From assembly GCA_965248765.1 (NCBI GenBank), contig CBDFKF010000003.1, positions 434,001 through 498,000 of the forward strand: DNA of 64,000 nucleotides. Direction: 5' to 3'. This document shows, in pieces, positions 27,646-37,252 of the stretch. The translations under genes were made by a program, and so were the position numbers. Every line of letters begins with the position of its first letter. The first letter of the stretch is position 1. The notes under the pieces are model-generated. The model was not told where the DNA came from and did not search any database. It worked only from the letters and a program-made list of their open reading frames with translations. The stretch is from CBDFKF01 sp965248765. GTDB lineage: Bacteria; Pseudomonadota; Alphaproteobacteria; VGEJ01.

Positions 27646-28886
27646 GTAGTTTCCTTTTTGATCAATTGCTCAAGCCGTTCGAGGCAGGCGGCACGATCGG
27701 CGCGATAGTCGGTTTGCTGCCACCAGTCCTCGACCGCGCGCACGAGCCGGCCGACGTCCGGCCCCGGCGGCACGCCGCGGGCGAGGGTATCAGCGCCGCG
27801 CACCGGAAGCATCGGCGCCTCCCACGACGATGCTTCGGCCAGCAACGCGGGCCAGTCGTCGAAGTCCCGAGCCTCGGCCTGGGCTAGCAGAACGAGATCG
27901 ACAAAGCGTTCCACGCCGAGGCGATAGAGCGCACGGCGGCGGGCACGTCGGTCCATGCCGACGAGACTGACGGGCAGCTCGGCCAGCACCTCCAGGCGCT
28001 CACGTTGGCGCGCCGATAGACGGAGCCGCTCCGCCACCGCGCGCGCGGCCGCAACATCGCTCCTGAGGAGCGCGGCCAGCCGGCGCTCAGCATCCGGTTC
28101 ATCCTCGAGCTCGATCAGCTGCCGGAGGCGATCCCGACGGTCCGCCTCAGGCAGGATGACACCGAGGATGTCCGCCTCGGCCATCTGGTCCACTACCTCC
28201 GCGGCGCGTGCACTCGCCAAGAGCCGCAGCAATTCCGCCGCGATCCGCTCGCCCGATAGCCGGCGCAGATCATCCGCGGCGGCGCTGCAGGCGGCGTACC
28301 CCGGCGCGTCGAGCGGACCGCGGCCGTACGAGGAATGAAACCGGAAGAACCGGAGGATGCGGAGCGCATCCTCCTTAATGCGCCGCGCCGGCTCACCGAC
28401 GAAGCGAACACGGCCGGCCTTGAGGTCGGGGAGACCGCCGGTGGGATCGTAGAGCGTGCCATCAGGATCGCAGTAGATCGCGTTGATCGTCAGGTCGCGT
28501 CGCGCGGCATCCGCCTCCCAGTCATCGGTGAACGCGACCCGGGCACGGCGGCCAAAGGTCTCAACATCCTGTCGCAGGCTGGTGACCTCGGCCTGCCAAT
28601 CGGCGATGACAACGGTGATCGTGCCGTGCTCGATGCCAGTCGGCACGGTCTTGATGCCCGCCGCCTCCAGCAAATGACGGGCGCGTTCGGGTTCGATCGG
28701 CGTCGCGATATCGATGTCCTTGATCTCGCGCCCGACAACGGAATCTCGGACGCAACCGCCCACGAAGCGCGTCGGACCGGCAGCGGCGAGCGCCGCCACG
28801 GTCGCCGTCGTTTCCGCTGCCGTCATCCACGGCAGGGGATCGATCTTTCCCGCGGGAGTCAAAATGGGGCGACCGCCCGTGAGCAC
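27642..28886 (-). CDS. cca: CCA tRNA nucleotidyltransferase / poly(A) polymerase family
   Basis: It adds or repairs the 3' CCA of tRNAs. The 414-residue protein has the nucleotidyltransferase head FVGGCVRDSVVGREIKDID (about 41-59, metal-binding D-x-D in IKDIDIAT), the body RDLTINAIYCDPDG (about 134) and GRVRFVGEPARRIKEDALRI (about 155-174), and a helical C-terminal region. Start is GTG 28886; ATG 28826 is possible but would remove the N-terminal PWM lead-in typical of alphaproteobacterial members. It follows DUF6111 by 13 bases in a NUDIX-DUF6111-cca group. Confidence 0.93.
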   Translation of the reverse strand: MLTGGRPILTPAGKIDPLPWMTAAETTATVAALAAAGPTRFVGGCVRDSVVGREIKDIDIATPIEPERARHLLEAAGIKTVPTGIEHGTITVVIADWQAEVTSLRQDVETFGRRARVAFTDDWEADAARRDLTINAIYCDPDGTLYDPTGGLPDLKAGRVRFVGEPARRIKEDALRILRFFRFHSSYGRGPLDAPGYAACSAAADDLRRLSGERIAAELLRLLASARAAEVVDQMAEADILGVILPEADRRDRLRQLIELEDEPDAERRLAALLRSDVAAARAVAERLRLSARQRERLEVLAELPVSLVGMDRRARRRALYRLGVERFVDLVLLAQAEARDFDDWPALLAEASSWEAPMLPVRGADTLARGVPPGPDVGRLVRAVEDWWQQTDYRADRAACLERLEQLIKKETT

Positions 28887-28899
28887 TCAGTTCGCGCGC

Positions 28900-29181
28900 T
28901 CACTCTGTCTCCGCGGGGATGACCTCACCATCCTCGCCAAGGCGCGGAGCGGTGTAGGTGCCGCCCGGCTCGAACCGGCCGACCTGGCTCACGGCGAAGA
29001 ACGAGATGATCATCAATACGAGCCCGGCAGTGGTCAACCAGACCAGCGGCGCATCACGCCACGACACCGCTCCCGCCGTGCCCATCAGCCTGGCCCGGCG
29101 CCGCTCATACCAAAACCACAGCGCATAGACGATGAAGGGCAGAGCAAAAAATAGCCCGTGAAGCAGTATCTTTCTCAACAT
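28900..29181 (-). CDS. DUF6111-like small membrane protein
   Basis: The 93-residue protein has two hydrophobic spans: LRKILLHGLFFALPFIVYAL at the N-terminus and LVWLTTAGLVLMIISFFAVS at about 46-65. An acidic C-terminal tail (GEDGEVIPAETE) follows. This small protein is regularly found between NUDIX and cca genes in alphaproteobacteria, which supports the DUF6111 label. It overlaps the NUDIX stop by 7 bases. Function unknown. Confidence 0.75.
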   Translation of the reverse strand: MLRKILLHGLFFALPFIVYALWFWYERRRARLMGTAGAVSWRDAPLVWLTTAGLVLMIISFFAVSQVGRFEPGGTYTAPRLGEDGEVIPAETE

Positions 29182-29798
29182 CCGTCGGTGAGCTTGTCGT
29201 GGAGATTGACGAGCATGCCGGCCGTTGCGCCCCAGATCCGCCGGCCGTCGTAAGGCAGCACGTAAAACTGACGCTCGACGCCACGAATGACCATCGTCTC
29301 GCGACGGTGGTTGTCGGCGTCGAGGACGAAAGCGAGCGGCACTTCGAACGCGTCGGCGACCTCGAAGGGATCGAGCCTCAAATGGAGTTCGGGATCGACG
29401 ATGCCGACCACCGGAGTTATGCGGAATCCGGTGCCGGTCTCGTAGATATCGAGACGACCGATCACCTCGACGTGGTGCGGCGCCAACCCGATCTCCTCTT
29501 CGGATTCACGAAGTGCGGTTGCGATCGGCCCGTCATCGTGAGGCTCCTCGCGACCACCCGGAAAACTGATCTGGCCGGCGTGGTCGCGAAGATGCTCGGT
29601 ACGCTGGGTCAACAGCACCGTCATGCCGCCAGGCCGCGCCACCAACGGCACGAGCACGGCGGCCGCGGTGAATGAGAGACCCTTCCACGCCCCGGGATTG
29701 AGGTCATAATCGCCGCGGAGCCTGGCCAGCGCACGCTTTTCATCGATTCGCACCGCCTCGCCAACGGGATGAAGGCGCGATCTCAGGAGCGTCTGCAT
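29175..29798 (-). CDS. NUDIX hydrolase (NudL/CoA-pyrophosphatase-like)
   Basis: The 207-residue hydrolase has the NUDIX box in GGREEPHDDGPIATALRESEEEIGL (about 98-122; GX5EX7REUXEEXGU pattern), preceded by HLRDHAGQISFPGG, the NudL-type UPF0035 lead. The C-terminal VERQFYVLPYDGRRIWGATA is also NudL-like. It likely hydrolyses CoA or a nucleoside diphosphate derivative. Start ATG 29798 is chosen over the longer frame, which is antisense noise. Confidence 0.93.
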   Translation of the reverse strand: MQTLLRSRLHPVGEAVRIDEKRALARLRGDYDLNPGAWKGLSFTAAAVLVPLVARPGGMTVLLTQRTEHLRDHAGQISFPGGREEPHDDGPIATALRESEEEIGLAPHHVEVIGRLDIYETGTGFRITPVVGIVDPELHLRLDPFEVADAFEVPLAFVLDADNHRRETMVIRGVERQFYVLPYDGRRIWGATAGMLVNLHDKLTDGC

Positions 29799-29829
29799 GT
29801 CGCTACAACTGGCGCCGCCGAGCGCCGCT

Positions 29830-30420
29830 TCAAGAGCCAACCGCCTCGAGACGGCCGAGGGCGAAGAAGGAGCCACTGCTCCAGACGCCGAACACGCGAT
29901 CGTGACTCGGCCCCACTTCGACACCGAGCTCAACCAAGTCATAGTAAACAGAGCGGGCAATCAGCGCTTCCAGCCCGTCCCGCACGAGGACGTAAGGCGC
30001 CGGCTCGTCTGTGCCCGGATCGAAGGTCACGCGTATCGGGTGGTCGGCATCGGCGGTGACGTGCTCGTCGAGGTTGGTGCGAAATCGGAGTGCCTGTTCC
30101 TGTCCGTCATGCTCACGGAACAATTCGACGGCGATGAACGGCGCATCGTCCACTTCGATGCGCCCTTTCTCGACCGGTGTAACGAGGTAATAGCAGCCGT
30201 CGGGCTCGTGCCTCAGCACGCTCGCGAACAGCTTGACCAACGGTTTGCGGCCGATGAGCGTGCCGTGATAGTACCAAGTTCCGTCCCTGGCAATCCGCAT
30301 ATCGAGATCATCGCAGGCGACGGCCGACCGATCGTCGGCGGGCCGCCGCGTCCCTGCGGAATCGGCGCCGCTGCCGCTCTGAGCTGGAGTTGCGATGGTT
30401 TCGCCGTCGTTCTCGATCAT
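29830..30420 (-). CDS. DUF1285-family protein
   Basis: The 196-residue protein has the DUF1285 pattern: MRIARDGTWYYHGTLIGRKP (about 47-66), LVKLFASVLRHEPDGCYYLV (about 67-86) and VYYDLVELGVE towards the end. The fold is a small beta-rich two-domain structure with no known activity. It heads the minus-strand DUF1285-NUDIX-DUF6111-cca cluster and is divergent by 41 bases from the MoxR operon, a common arrangement in alphaproteobacteria. Confidence 0.88.
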   Translation of the reverse strand: MIENDGETIATPAQSGSGADSAGTRRPADDRSAVACDDLDMRIARDGTWYYHGTLIGRKPLVKLFASVLRHEPDGCYYLVTPVEKGRIEVDDAPFIAVELFREHDGQEQALRFRTNLDEHVTADADHPIRVTFDPGTDEPAPYVLVRDGLEALIARSVYYDLVELGVEVGPSHDRVFGVWSSGSFFALGRLEAVGS

Positions 30421-30461
30421 CGGTCGCCAGGGCAAACGAGTGTGCCGGCGGGAGTTCCACG

Positions 30462-31493
30462 ATGAGTATAACTGACGACACCACTGCCGCCACCGCCGCC
30501 CCATCTACGGTGAGTGAGCCGGCAGCAGTGCAGGAGATCGAGGCGCTCGCGACGCAGATCAAGGCCGTACGCGACCACGTCGGCCAGTTCATATTCGGCC
30601 AGGAGGAGGTCGTCGATCAGGCGCTGATCACCTTGCTCTCGGGCGGTCATGCACTGGTGATCGGCGTTCCGGGGCTGGCCAAGACCAGACTCGTCGAGAC
30701 CCTTGCGGTCGTCCTTGGCATGATGGAGAAGCGCGTCCAGTTCACCCCTGATCTCATGCCTGCCGACATCCTCGGATCGGAGGTGTTGGAGGAATCGGAG
30801 AGCGGGCGCCGCTCGTTCCGCTTCATCGAGGGCCCTGTGTTCTGCCAGCTGCTGATGGCCGATGAGATCAATCGCGCCAGTCCGCGAACGCAATCAGCGC
30901 TGCTACAAGCCATGCAGGAGAACGAGGTCTCGGTTGCCGGCCGGCGACATCCCCTGCCCCGCCCCTTCCACGTGCTGGCGACGCAGAACCCGCTGGAGCA
31001 AGAGGGAACCTACCCACTGCCCGAGGCTCAGCTCGATCGCTTCCTGATGCAGATCGACATCGGCTATCCCGACCTCGAGGCCGAGCGCCGGATGTTGATC
31101 GCCACCACGGGGATCGAAGAGCACGCGCCACAGCAAGTGATGACCGCCGATGATCTACGCGCGGCCCAGCGTCTCGTGCGGCGTGTTCCGATCGGGGAGA
31201 GCGTGGTCAAGGCGATCCTCGCGGTGGTCCGGTCCGGACGCCCTGAAGACACCGATATCGAAACGGTACGCGACCACGTGGCGTGGGGACCGGGGCCGCG
31301 CGCCAGCCAAGCTCTTATGCTTGCCTGTCGTGCCCGGGCGCTGTTGGAGGGGCGCCTGGCCCCGTCGGTGGACGACGTCATCGCGCTCGCCCCGCCAACG
31401 CTGCGCCACCGCATGGCGCTCACGTTCGCGGCACGCGCCGAAGGCATCACGATCGTGCAGGTGATCGCGCGCCTGTGCCAGCCCCTCGGCTGA
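30462..31493 (+). CDS. MoxR-family AAA+ ATPase
   Basis: The 343-residue AAA+ chaperone-like ATPase has the Walker-A-like GVPGLAKTRLVETL (about 69-82), Walker B LLMADEINRASPRTQSALLQ (about 130-149) and sensor ATQNPLEQEGTYPLPEAQLDRF. It probably acts with the downstream DUF58 and DUF4159 proteins in assembling or remodelling an envelope or periplasmic complex. Start ATG 30462 has GGCGGGAG upstream. First gene of a four-gene operon. Confidence 0.95.
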   Translation: MSITDDTTAATAAPSTVSEPAAVQEIEALATQIKAVRDHVGQFIFGQEEVVDQALITLLSGGHALVIGVPGLAKTRLVETLAVVLGMMEKRVQFTPDLMPADILGSEVLEESESGRRSFRFIEGPVFCQLLMADEINRASPRTQSALLQAMQENEVSVAGRRHPLPRPFHVLATQNPLEQEGTYPLPEAQLDRFLMQIDIGYPDLEAERRMLIATTGIEEHAPQQVMTADDLRAAQRLVRRVPIGESVVKAILAVVRSGRPEDTDIETVRDHVAWGPGPRASQALMLACRARALLEGRLAPSVDDVIALAPPTLRHRMALTFAARAEGITIVQVIARLCQPLG

Positions 31494-31511
31494 CCGGACG
31501 CGATCGAGACG

Positions 31512-32402
31512 GTGGCTGAATCCGGGAGCGAACAGGCCGAAGTCTTACGTCAGCGGGCGGAACAGCTCGCGGCGCCGTTGCCGCCTTTGTTGGTCTCGGC
31601 CGAGCGAGTGGCCATGACCGTCGCCCAGGGTGTACACGGTCGGCGCCGCGTCGGCTCCGGCGAGACATTCTGGCAGTTCCGGCGCTATCAGACCGGCGAT
31701 CCGGCCAGCGCAATCGACTGGCGCACATCGGCCAAGACCCAGCGTCTGTATGTGCGCCAGACCGAGTGGGAGGCGGCCGAGAGCGTGTGGCTGTGGCGCG
31801 ATGCCTCGCCCTCGATGCACTACCGCTCGTCGGTCTCAGAGGTCGAGAAGATCGATCGGGCAAACTTGCTGACGCTGGCGCTGGCGGTGCTGCTGGCGCG
31901 CGCCGGCGAGCATGTCGCCCTGTTGGGCACCGATCGCCTGGCCCGGACCGGGCGGGCGGCGATCGCGGGGATCGCGGATGCCTTCATGCGCGTGCGCGAA
32001 GGGCCGAGTCTTCCCCCCTTTGAGCAACTGCCACGGGATGCGCAGATCGTCATCATCGGTGATTTCCTGTCGCCGGTCGCCGACCTCGAGAACCGACTGA
32101 CCCAGTACGCGGGCATCGGCCTTCAGGGACACCTTCTCCAAGTGCGAGATGCCGCCGAGGAGGATCTGCCGTTCACCGGCCGCGCCCGGTTCGAAGGCTT
32201 GGAGGCCGACGGCCAGGTGATGGTGGGCCGAGTGGAAGTATTGCGCGAGAGCTACTTCGAGCGCTTGGCCGCGCGGCGGGCCAACCTTACGGCGCTGGCC
32301 AGTCGGCTCCATTGGACATTCGCCACCCACCGCACCGACCGACCGCCGGAGACGGCGTTGATGGCGTTGTATGCCGCCCTGTCGGGAGGTCGGCTACACT
32401 GA
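31512..32402 (+). CDS. DUF58 domain protein (MoxR-associated)
   Basis: The 296-residue protein has the DUF58 signature GSGETFWQFRRYQTGDPAS and IDWRTSAKTQRLYVRQTEWE (about 52-83), with the D-x-R-x-S motif, and a vWA-like fold after LWRDASPSM. Start GTG 31512 is 18 bases after moxR. DUF58 proteins are partners of MoxR in gene cluster logic, recruiting it to membrane vWA proteins. Confidence 0.93.
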   Translation: MAESGSEQAEVLRQRAEQLAAPLPPLLVSAERVAMTVAQGVHGRRRVGSGETFWQFRRYQTGDPASAIDWRTSAKTQRLYVRQTEWEAAESVWLWRDASPSMHYRSSVSEVEKIDRANLLTLALAVLLARAGEHVALLGTDRLARTGRAAIAGIADAFMRVREGPSLPPFEQLPRDAQIVIIGDFLSPVADLENRLTQYAGIGLQGHLLQVRDAAEEDLPFTGRARFEGLEADGQVMVGRVEVLRESYFERLAARRANLTALASRLHWTFATHRTDRPPETALMALYAALSGGRLH

Positions 32403-32406
32403 TGCC

Positions 32407-35163
32407 ATGCTGAGCATCGGCGGCCTTGCCTTCGCCAGCCCGTGGATCCTGCTCGGCCTTGGGCTGTTGTCGCTGCTGTGGTGGCTGTTGCGGGCGACGC
32501 CACCCGCGCCGCGCCAAATCCCGTTCCCGGCCACGCGGCTGCTCCTGGGCCTCAAGCCGACCGAGGAAACGCCGGCCCGTACGCCATGGTGGCTCCTGCT
32601 TCTGCGTCTTGTCATCGCCGCGCTTATCATCGTCGCGCTGGCGCGGCCGCTCTTGAACGCCGTGGGCGCGTTCGGCGGCAGTGGTCCGGTCGTTCTGGTC
32701 GTCGACGACGGCTGGGCCTCGGCACCGGATTGGGAGAAGCGGCGCGCCGCGCTGGCGACGCTCATCGACCGGGCTCGCCGCGCAGATCGTCCGGTCCGCC
32801 TGCTGACCACGGCCGTGCCGGTGAGCGGCGTTCCGGTCTCCGCGCCGCCGCTGATGACCGCGGACGAGGCCCAGGATGCGGTCCGGTCGCTGGCGCCAAA
32901 GCCCTGGCCGGTAAAGCGGGCGGCCGCGCTGGCCGCCGTCGAGGCGGCGGCCCTAAGCGGACCCGCGGATGTCGTGTGGATCGCCGATGGGCTGATGGGG
33001 CGCGACGACGATGCAGGGATCGTCGAGTTCGCGGCATCGCTACAGCGGATGGGCCCCGTGGCAATGATCAGCGACGAAGAGCCGGCCCTGGCGATGGCGC
33101 TGCTGCCACCGGAGAGCGATGGTAACGCGCTGCGCGTCAGCGCCTTGCGGGCAAGCGCCGCCGCCGAAGAGACGCGGTGGCTGCGGGCGACCGGCGAGGG
33201 CGGTGTCGTTCTCGGCCGCGAACCCTTGAAATTCGACGCCGGCGAGTCGAGCGCGGCGGCGCTCCTCGATCTACCGCGGGAGGTGCGCAATCGATTGACC
33301 CGGCTCGAGATCGAGGGCGAGCAAAGCGCCGGCGCGGTGGTGTTGATGGACGAGCGCTGGCGCCGTCGGCCGGTGGGTCTGGCTTCGGGCGAATCGGTCG
33401 AATCGGCGCAACCGCTTCTTTCTGATCTCTTTTATCTCGAACGCGCTCTCGAGCCATTCGGTGAAGCCTTCCGCGGCAGCCTCGCAGATCTCCTGACGCG
33501 GCAGCTCGCGATCATCATCCTCGCCGACATCGGCCAGATCGTCGGCCCTGGTCGCACCGCCCTCGAGGAGTGGGTACGTGACGGAGGTGTCTTCGTACGC
33601 TTTGCCGGACCGCGGCTCGCCGAGCGGGTCGATGACCTGGTGCCCGTCGCGCTGCGGAGCGGCGGCCGCCTGCTGGGCGGCGCGATGACCTGGCCTCAGG
33701 CCGCGAGCATCGCGCCGTTCGCGGCCGACAGCCCGTTCTTCGGCCTGTCAGTACCCCAGGACGTGCGGGTGGAACGCCAGGTGCTGGCGCAGCCCTCGCT
33801 AAATCTTGCCGACAAAACCTGGGCACGGCTCGAGGACGGGACACCGCTCGTCACCGCCGAACGGCGGGGCGCAGGCTGGATCGTCCTGTTCCACATCACC
33901 GCCAACACCGAGTGGTCGAACCTGCCGCTGAGCGGTCTGTTCGTCGACATGCTGCGGCGAGTGACGGACCTGAGCCGCGGCATTGCCGGGCTGGGCGGCG
34001 ATACACCGCTTCCACCGCTCCTAAGTCTCGATGGCTTCGGCCGGCTCGGAGCGCCGCCTCCGGGGGCGCGCGCGGTCGTCCCAACTGCCATGGCCGTGAG
34101 CACGGTCGGGCCGACGTTGCCGCCCGGGTTCTACGGCACCGAGGAGGCCCGCCACGCGATCAATGTCGGCGCCGAGCTGACCGAGCTGCGGCCGATCGCG
34201 GCGCTCCCCCAAGGCGTCAAACGAGCCGGCTTCAGCGCGAGCCGGGAGGTCGACCTGATGCCATGGCTGCTGGCAGCGGCGGTCGTGCTGGGGCTGTTGG
34301 ACCTTGTCGCCAGCTTCGCCCTGCGCGGCTATCTGCTACCGCGCCGCGGGCTCGCCGCGGGCATACTGCTGGCCGCGGTGCTCGCGCAGGAGCCGGTGTC
34401 CGCCGCCGAGTTCGAAGATCAGTTCGCCATCGAGGCGACCCGCGAGACGCGGTTTGCCTATGCGCTGACCGGCGACCGCGAGGTCGATGTGATGAGCGCC
34501 GCTGGGCTGCGCGGCCTCACGCGCTGGCTCGCCGAACGCACCGCCGTGGAGGCGGCGCCACCGATGGGCGTCAACGTCGAGACCGACGAGCTCGTGTTCT
34601 TCCCACTTCTCTACTGGCCGATGATCCCCGAGCAGCGCCCGCTGTCAGGGTCGGCGTTGGCCAAGCTTGATGCCTACATGAAGAACGGCGGGCTGATTCT
34701 GTTCGATACCCGCGATCAAGGGGAGATCGGCGCGCTGCCGCAACGGCTGCGGAGCCGCCAGGGCGGCGTGGTCGGTGCCGGGACCCAGAGCCTGCGACGC
34801 CTCTTGCGGCGACTGGATATTCCGCCGCTGATGCCGCTGCCGCCCGATCACGTGCTGACCAAGACGTTCTATCTGCTGGACGTGTTTCCGGGCCGCTGGG
34901 AGGGCGGCAAGGTCTGGATCGAGCGCGATCCGGCCAGCATCAACGATGGTGTCTCCTCGCTCGTCATCGGCGCCAACGACTGGGCCGCGGCATGGGCAGA
35001 GGATGCCTCCGGGCGGCCGCTGGCGGCGCTGGTGCCGGGTGGCGCGCGCCAGCGCGAGCTCGCCTTTCGCTTCGGCACCAACGTCGTCATGTACGCCCTG
35101 AGCGGGAACTACAAGGCCGATCAGGTGCACGTGCCGGCGATCCTCGAACGGCTCGGCCAGTAG
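32407..35163 (+). CDS. Membrane protein with BatA-like N-terminus and DUF4159 domain
   Basis: The 918-residue protein begins with a BatA-type membrane entry (FASPWILLGLGLLSLLWW, then PWWLLLLRLVIAALIIVALA). A periplasmic portion with a vWA-like core lacking the complete MIDAS motif follows (VVLVVDDGWASAP at about 96). A further span lies at about 620-638 (PWLLAAAVVLGLLDL), then the C-terminal DUF4159 domain, including FFPLLYWPMIPEQRP and GGLILFDTRDQG, a glutamine-amidotransferase-like fold. It overlaps the DUF58 gene region and is 19 bases before the next gene. Confidence 0.9.
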   Translation: MLSIGGLAFASPWILLGLGLLSLLWWLLRATPPAPRQIPFPATRLLLGLKPTEETPARTPWWLLLLRLVIAALIIVALARPLLNAVGAFGGSGPVVLVVDDGWASAPDWEKRRAALATLIDRARRADRPVRLLTTAVPVSGVPVSAPPLMTADEAQDAVRSLAPKPWPVKRAAALAAVEAAALSGPADVVWIADGLMGRDDDAGIVEFAASLQRMGPVAMISDEEPALAMALLPPESDGNALRVSALRASAAAEETRWLRATGEGGVVLGREPLKFDAGESSAAALLDLPREVRNRLTRLEIEGEQSAGAVVLMDERWRRRPVGLASGESVESAQPLLSDLFYLERALEPFGEAFRGSLADLLTRQLAIIILADIGQIVGPGRTALEEWVRDGGVFVRFAGPRLAERVDDLVPVALRSGGRLLGGAMTWPQAASIAPFAADSPFFGLSVPQDVRVERQVLAQPSLNLADKTWARLEDGTPLVTAERRGAGWIVLFHITANTEWSNLPLSGLFVDMLRRVTDLSRGIAGLGGDTPLPPLLSLDGFGRLGAPPPGARAVVPTAMAVSTVGPTLPPGFYGTEEARHAINVGAELTELRPIAALPQGVKRAGFSASREVDLMPWLLAAAVVLGLLDLVASFALRGYLLPRRGLAAGILLAAVLAQEPVSAAEFEDQFAIEATRETRFAYALTGDREVDVMSAAGLRGLTRWLAERTAVEAAPPMGVNVETDELVFFPLLYWPMIPEQRPLSGSALAKLDAYMKNGGLILFDTRDQGEIGALPQRLRSRQGGVVGAGTQSLRRLLRRLDIPPLMPLPPDHVLTKTFYLLDVFPGRWEGGKVWIERDPASINDGVSSLVIGANDWAAAWAEDASGRPLAALVPGGARQRELAFRFGTNVVMYALSGNYKADQVHVPAILERLGQ

Positions 35164-35182
35164 ACGGCGCCGGGGAACCGCG

Positions 35183-37252
35183 TTGACGGCCGTTACGGAT
35201 ATCGCCTTCGCGCCAGCGCTGCCATGGCCGGTGATCGTGGTTCTCGCAGCAGCCGCGGCGCTCTTGCTGGGCTTCGGGCTTTGGCGCCGCGCCGGAGGCT
35301 TGGGATGGCGCGCGCTCGGCTTAGCGGCGCTGCTCCTCGCGCTCGCCAACCCGAGCCTGATCTCGGAGAAGCGCGAGCCCCTGAACGACGTCGCCGCGGT
35401 CATCGTCGATCGCTCCGCGAGCCAGCGGATCGGCGATCGCCTGGCCGACGCTGCCACAGCGGCTGAGCGACTCGAGGCGGCGTTGGCGGGATTGAGCGAT
35501 CTCGAGGTGCGCATCGTCGAAGTCGGCGCCGAAGAGAGCGAGGGCGGCGACGGCACGCACCTGTTCGCCGCACGTGAGCGGATCCTCGCCGATACCCCGC
35601 CTGAACGGGTCGCGGGCACAGTCTTCATCACCGATGGCCAGGTGCACGACGTGCCGCCGCAGGCCAAGGGGCACGGCGGGCCGGTCCACGTCCTGCTCAC
35701 CGGCCAGCCCGGGGAACGCGACCGGCGCTTGATCGTCGAGACGGCGCCGCACTACGGCATGGTCGGCGGCACCCTCGGCCTGCGCGTCCGGGTAGACGAC
35801 GGCACCGACGAACGCCGCACGGTGCGGCTCGGGCTGCGCCAGGACGGCGGCGAAGTGCGCAGCCACATGGTGCGCACCGGGATCGTCACGACCGTGCCGT
35901 TCCGGCTGGACCACGGCGGCCCGACGGTGATCGAGCTTGAGGCAGCGCCAGCCGAGGCCGAGCTCACACTCGAGAACAACCGGGCCGCGATCATCGTCAA
36001 CGGAATCCGCGATCGGCTTCGGGTGCTGCTGGTCTCGGGCGAGCCACACCCCGGCCAGCGGACTTGGCGAGCACTGCTCAAGGCCGATCCTTCGGTCGAT
36101 CTGGTCCATTTCACGATTCTGCGGCCGCCCGAGAAACAGGATGGCACCCCTGTGCGCGATCTTTCGCTGATCGCGTTTCCGGTACGCGAGCTGTTCGAGG
36201 TCAAGCTCAATGACTTCGACCTGATCATCTTCGACCGCTATCGCCGCCGCTGGCTGCTGCCGGGGCTCTATCTGCAGAACATCGCCGATTACGTGTATGG
36301 CGGCGGCGCCGTGCTGGACGCCGCGGGGCCCTCGTTCGCCTCATCTTTGAGCCTCTATCGAACGGCGCTTGGCCAGGTGCTGCCGAGCGCGCCGACCGGC
36401 GTGGTGATCGACGAGCCCTACCGGGCCGAGCTGACCGCCCATGGCTGGCGCCACCCGGTGACCGGCGAGCTTGCCGGCGCCGAATCGGCTGACAGCGCCG
36501 ATGGCACAAGCTGGGGGCGGTGGTTCCGTCTGATCGAGGCGCAGGCAAACGCTGGCACGGTGCTGATGTCTGGACCCGGTGCTCGGCCTCTGCTGGTGCT
36601 CGACCGCGTCGGCGAGGGACGGGTCGCCCAGCTCCTCTCGGACCATGGCTGGCTGTGGGCGCGCGGCTACGAAGGCGGCGGGCCGCAGGCGGAACTCCTG
36701 CGCCGGGTAGCTCATTGGCTGATGAAGGAGCCGGATCTCGAGGAGAACGACCTACGCGCTCACGCGGCCGGTCGACGTCTCGAGATCGTTCGCCGCAGCC
36801 TCGAGCCGGACGACAGCCCGGTCCGTGTCACCGCGCCGTCCGGCGGCGTCAGCGAGGTAACCCTGGAGGCCGATCGGGCGGGACGCGCGGTCGCCACGGT
36901 CCGCGCCGAGGAGGCCGGGCTCTACCGTGTAGAGGACCGCCTCCACCACACCGTGGCCGCCGTCGGTGCAGTCAATCCGCTTGAATTCGCCGACGTACGC
37001 GCCAGCGCGGAGGTCCTGGCACCGATCGTCGAAGCGACCGGCGGCGCGGTGCACTGGCTACAGGACGGCGTGCCGAGTATCCGGCGCGTGCGCCCCGGCG
37101 TCGAGGCGGCAGGCTCGGGTTGGATCGGGCTGCGCGCGAACAGCGTCTACGTCGTGCGCGGGTTGCGCCAATATCCGCTCCTGCCGGCGGTGCTGGTGCT
37201 AGCGCTCGCCCTCGGCGGCCTGATGGCAGCGTGGTGGCGCGAGGGGCGCTAG
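35183..37252 (+). CDS. Large membrane protein of the MoxR operon, glutamine-amidotransferase-like
   Basis: The 689-residue protein has two N-terminal spans (PVIVVLAAAAALLLGFGLW and a second near WRALGLAALLLALA), one C-terminal span (LPAVLVLALALGGLMAAW), and a large periplasmic part between. The central region DFDLIIFDRYRRRWLLPG to YVYGGGAVLDAAGP resembles the glutamine-amidotransferase-like domain typical of this operon, without a catalytic Cys at the nucleophile elbow. Start TTG 35183. It completes the MoxR-DUF58-DUF4159 operon; exact activity unknown. Confidence 0.88.
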   Translation: MTAVTDIAFAPALPWPVIVVLAAAAALLLGFGLWRRAGGLGWRALGLAALLLALANPSLISEKREPLNDVAAVIVDRSASQRIGDRLADAATAAERLEAALAGLSDLEVRIVEVGAEESEGGDGTHLFAARERILADTPPERVAGTVFITDGQVHDVPPQAKGHGGPVHVLLTGQPGERDRRLIVETAPHYGMVGGTLGLRVRVDDGTDERRTVRLGLRQDGGEVRSHMVRTGIVTTVPFRLDHGGPTVIELEAAPAEAELTLENNRAAIIVNGIRDRLRVLLVSGEPHPGQRTWRALLKADPSVDLVHFTILRPPEKQDGTPVRDLSLIAFPVRELFEVKLNDFDLIIFDRYRRRWLLPGLYLQNIADYVYGGGAVLDAAGPSFASSLSLYRTALGQVLPSAPTGVVIDEPYRAELTAHGWRHPVTGELAGAESADSADGTSWGRWFRLIEAQANAGTVLMSGPGARPLLVLDRVGEGRVAQLLSDHGWLWARGYEGGGPQAELLRRVAHWLMKEPDLEENDLRAHAAGRRLEIVRRSLEPDDSPVRVTAPSGGVSEVTLEADRAGRAVATVRAEEAGLYRVEDRLHHTVAAVGAVNPLEFADVRASAEVLAPIVEATGGAVHWLQDGVPSIRRVRPGVEAAGSGWIGLRANSVYVVRGLRQYPLLPAVLVLALALGGLMAAWWREGR

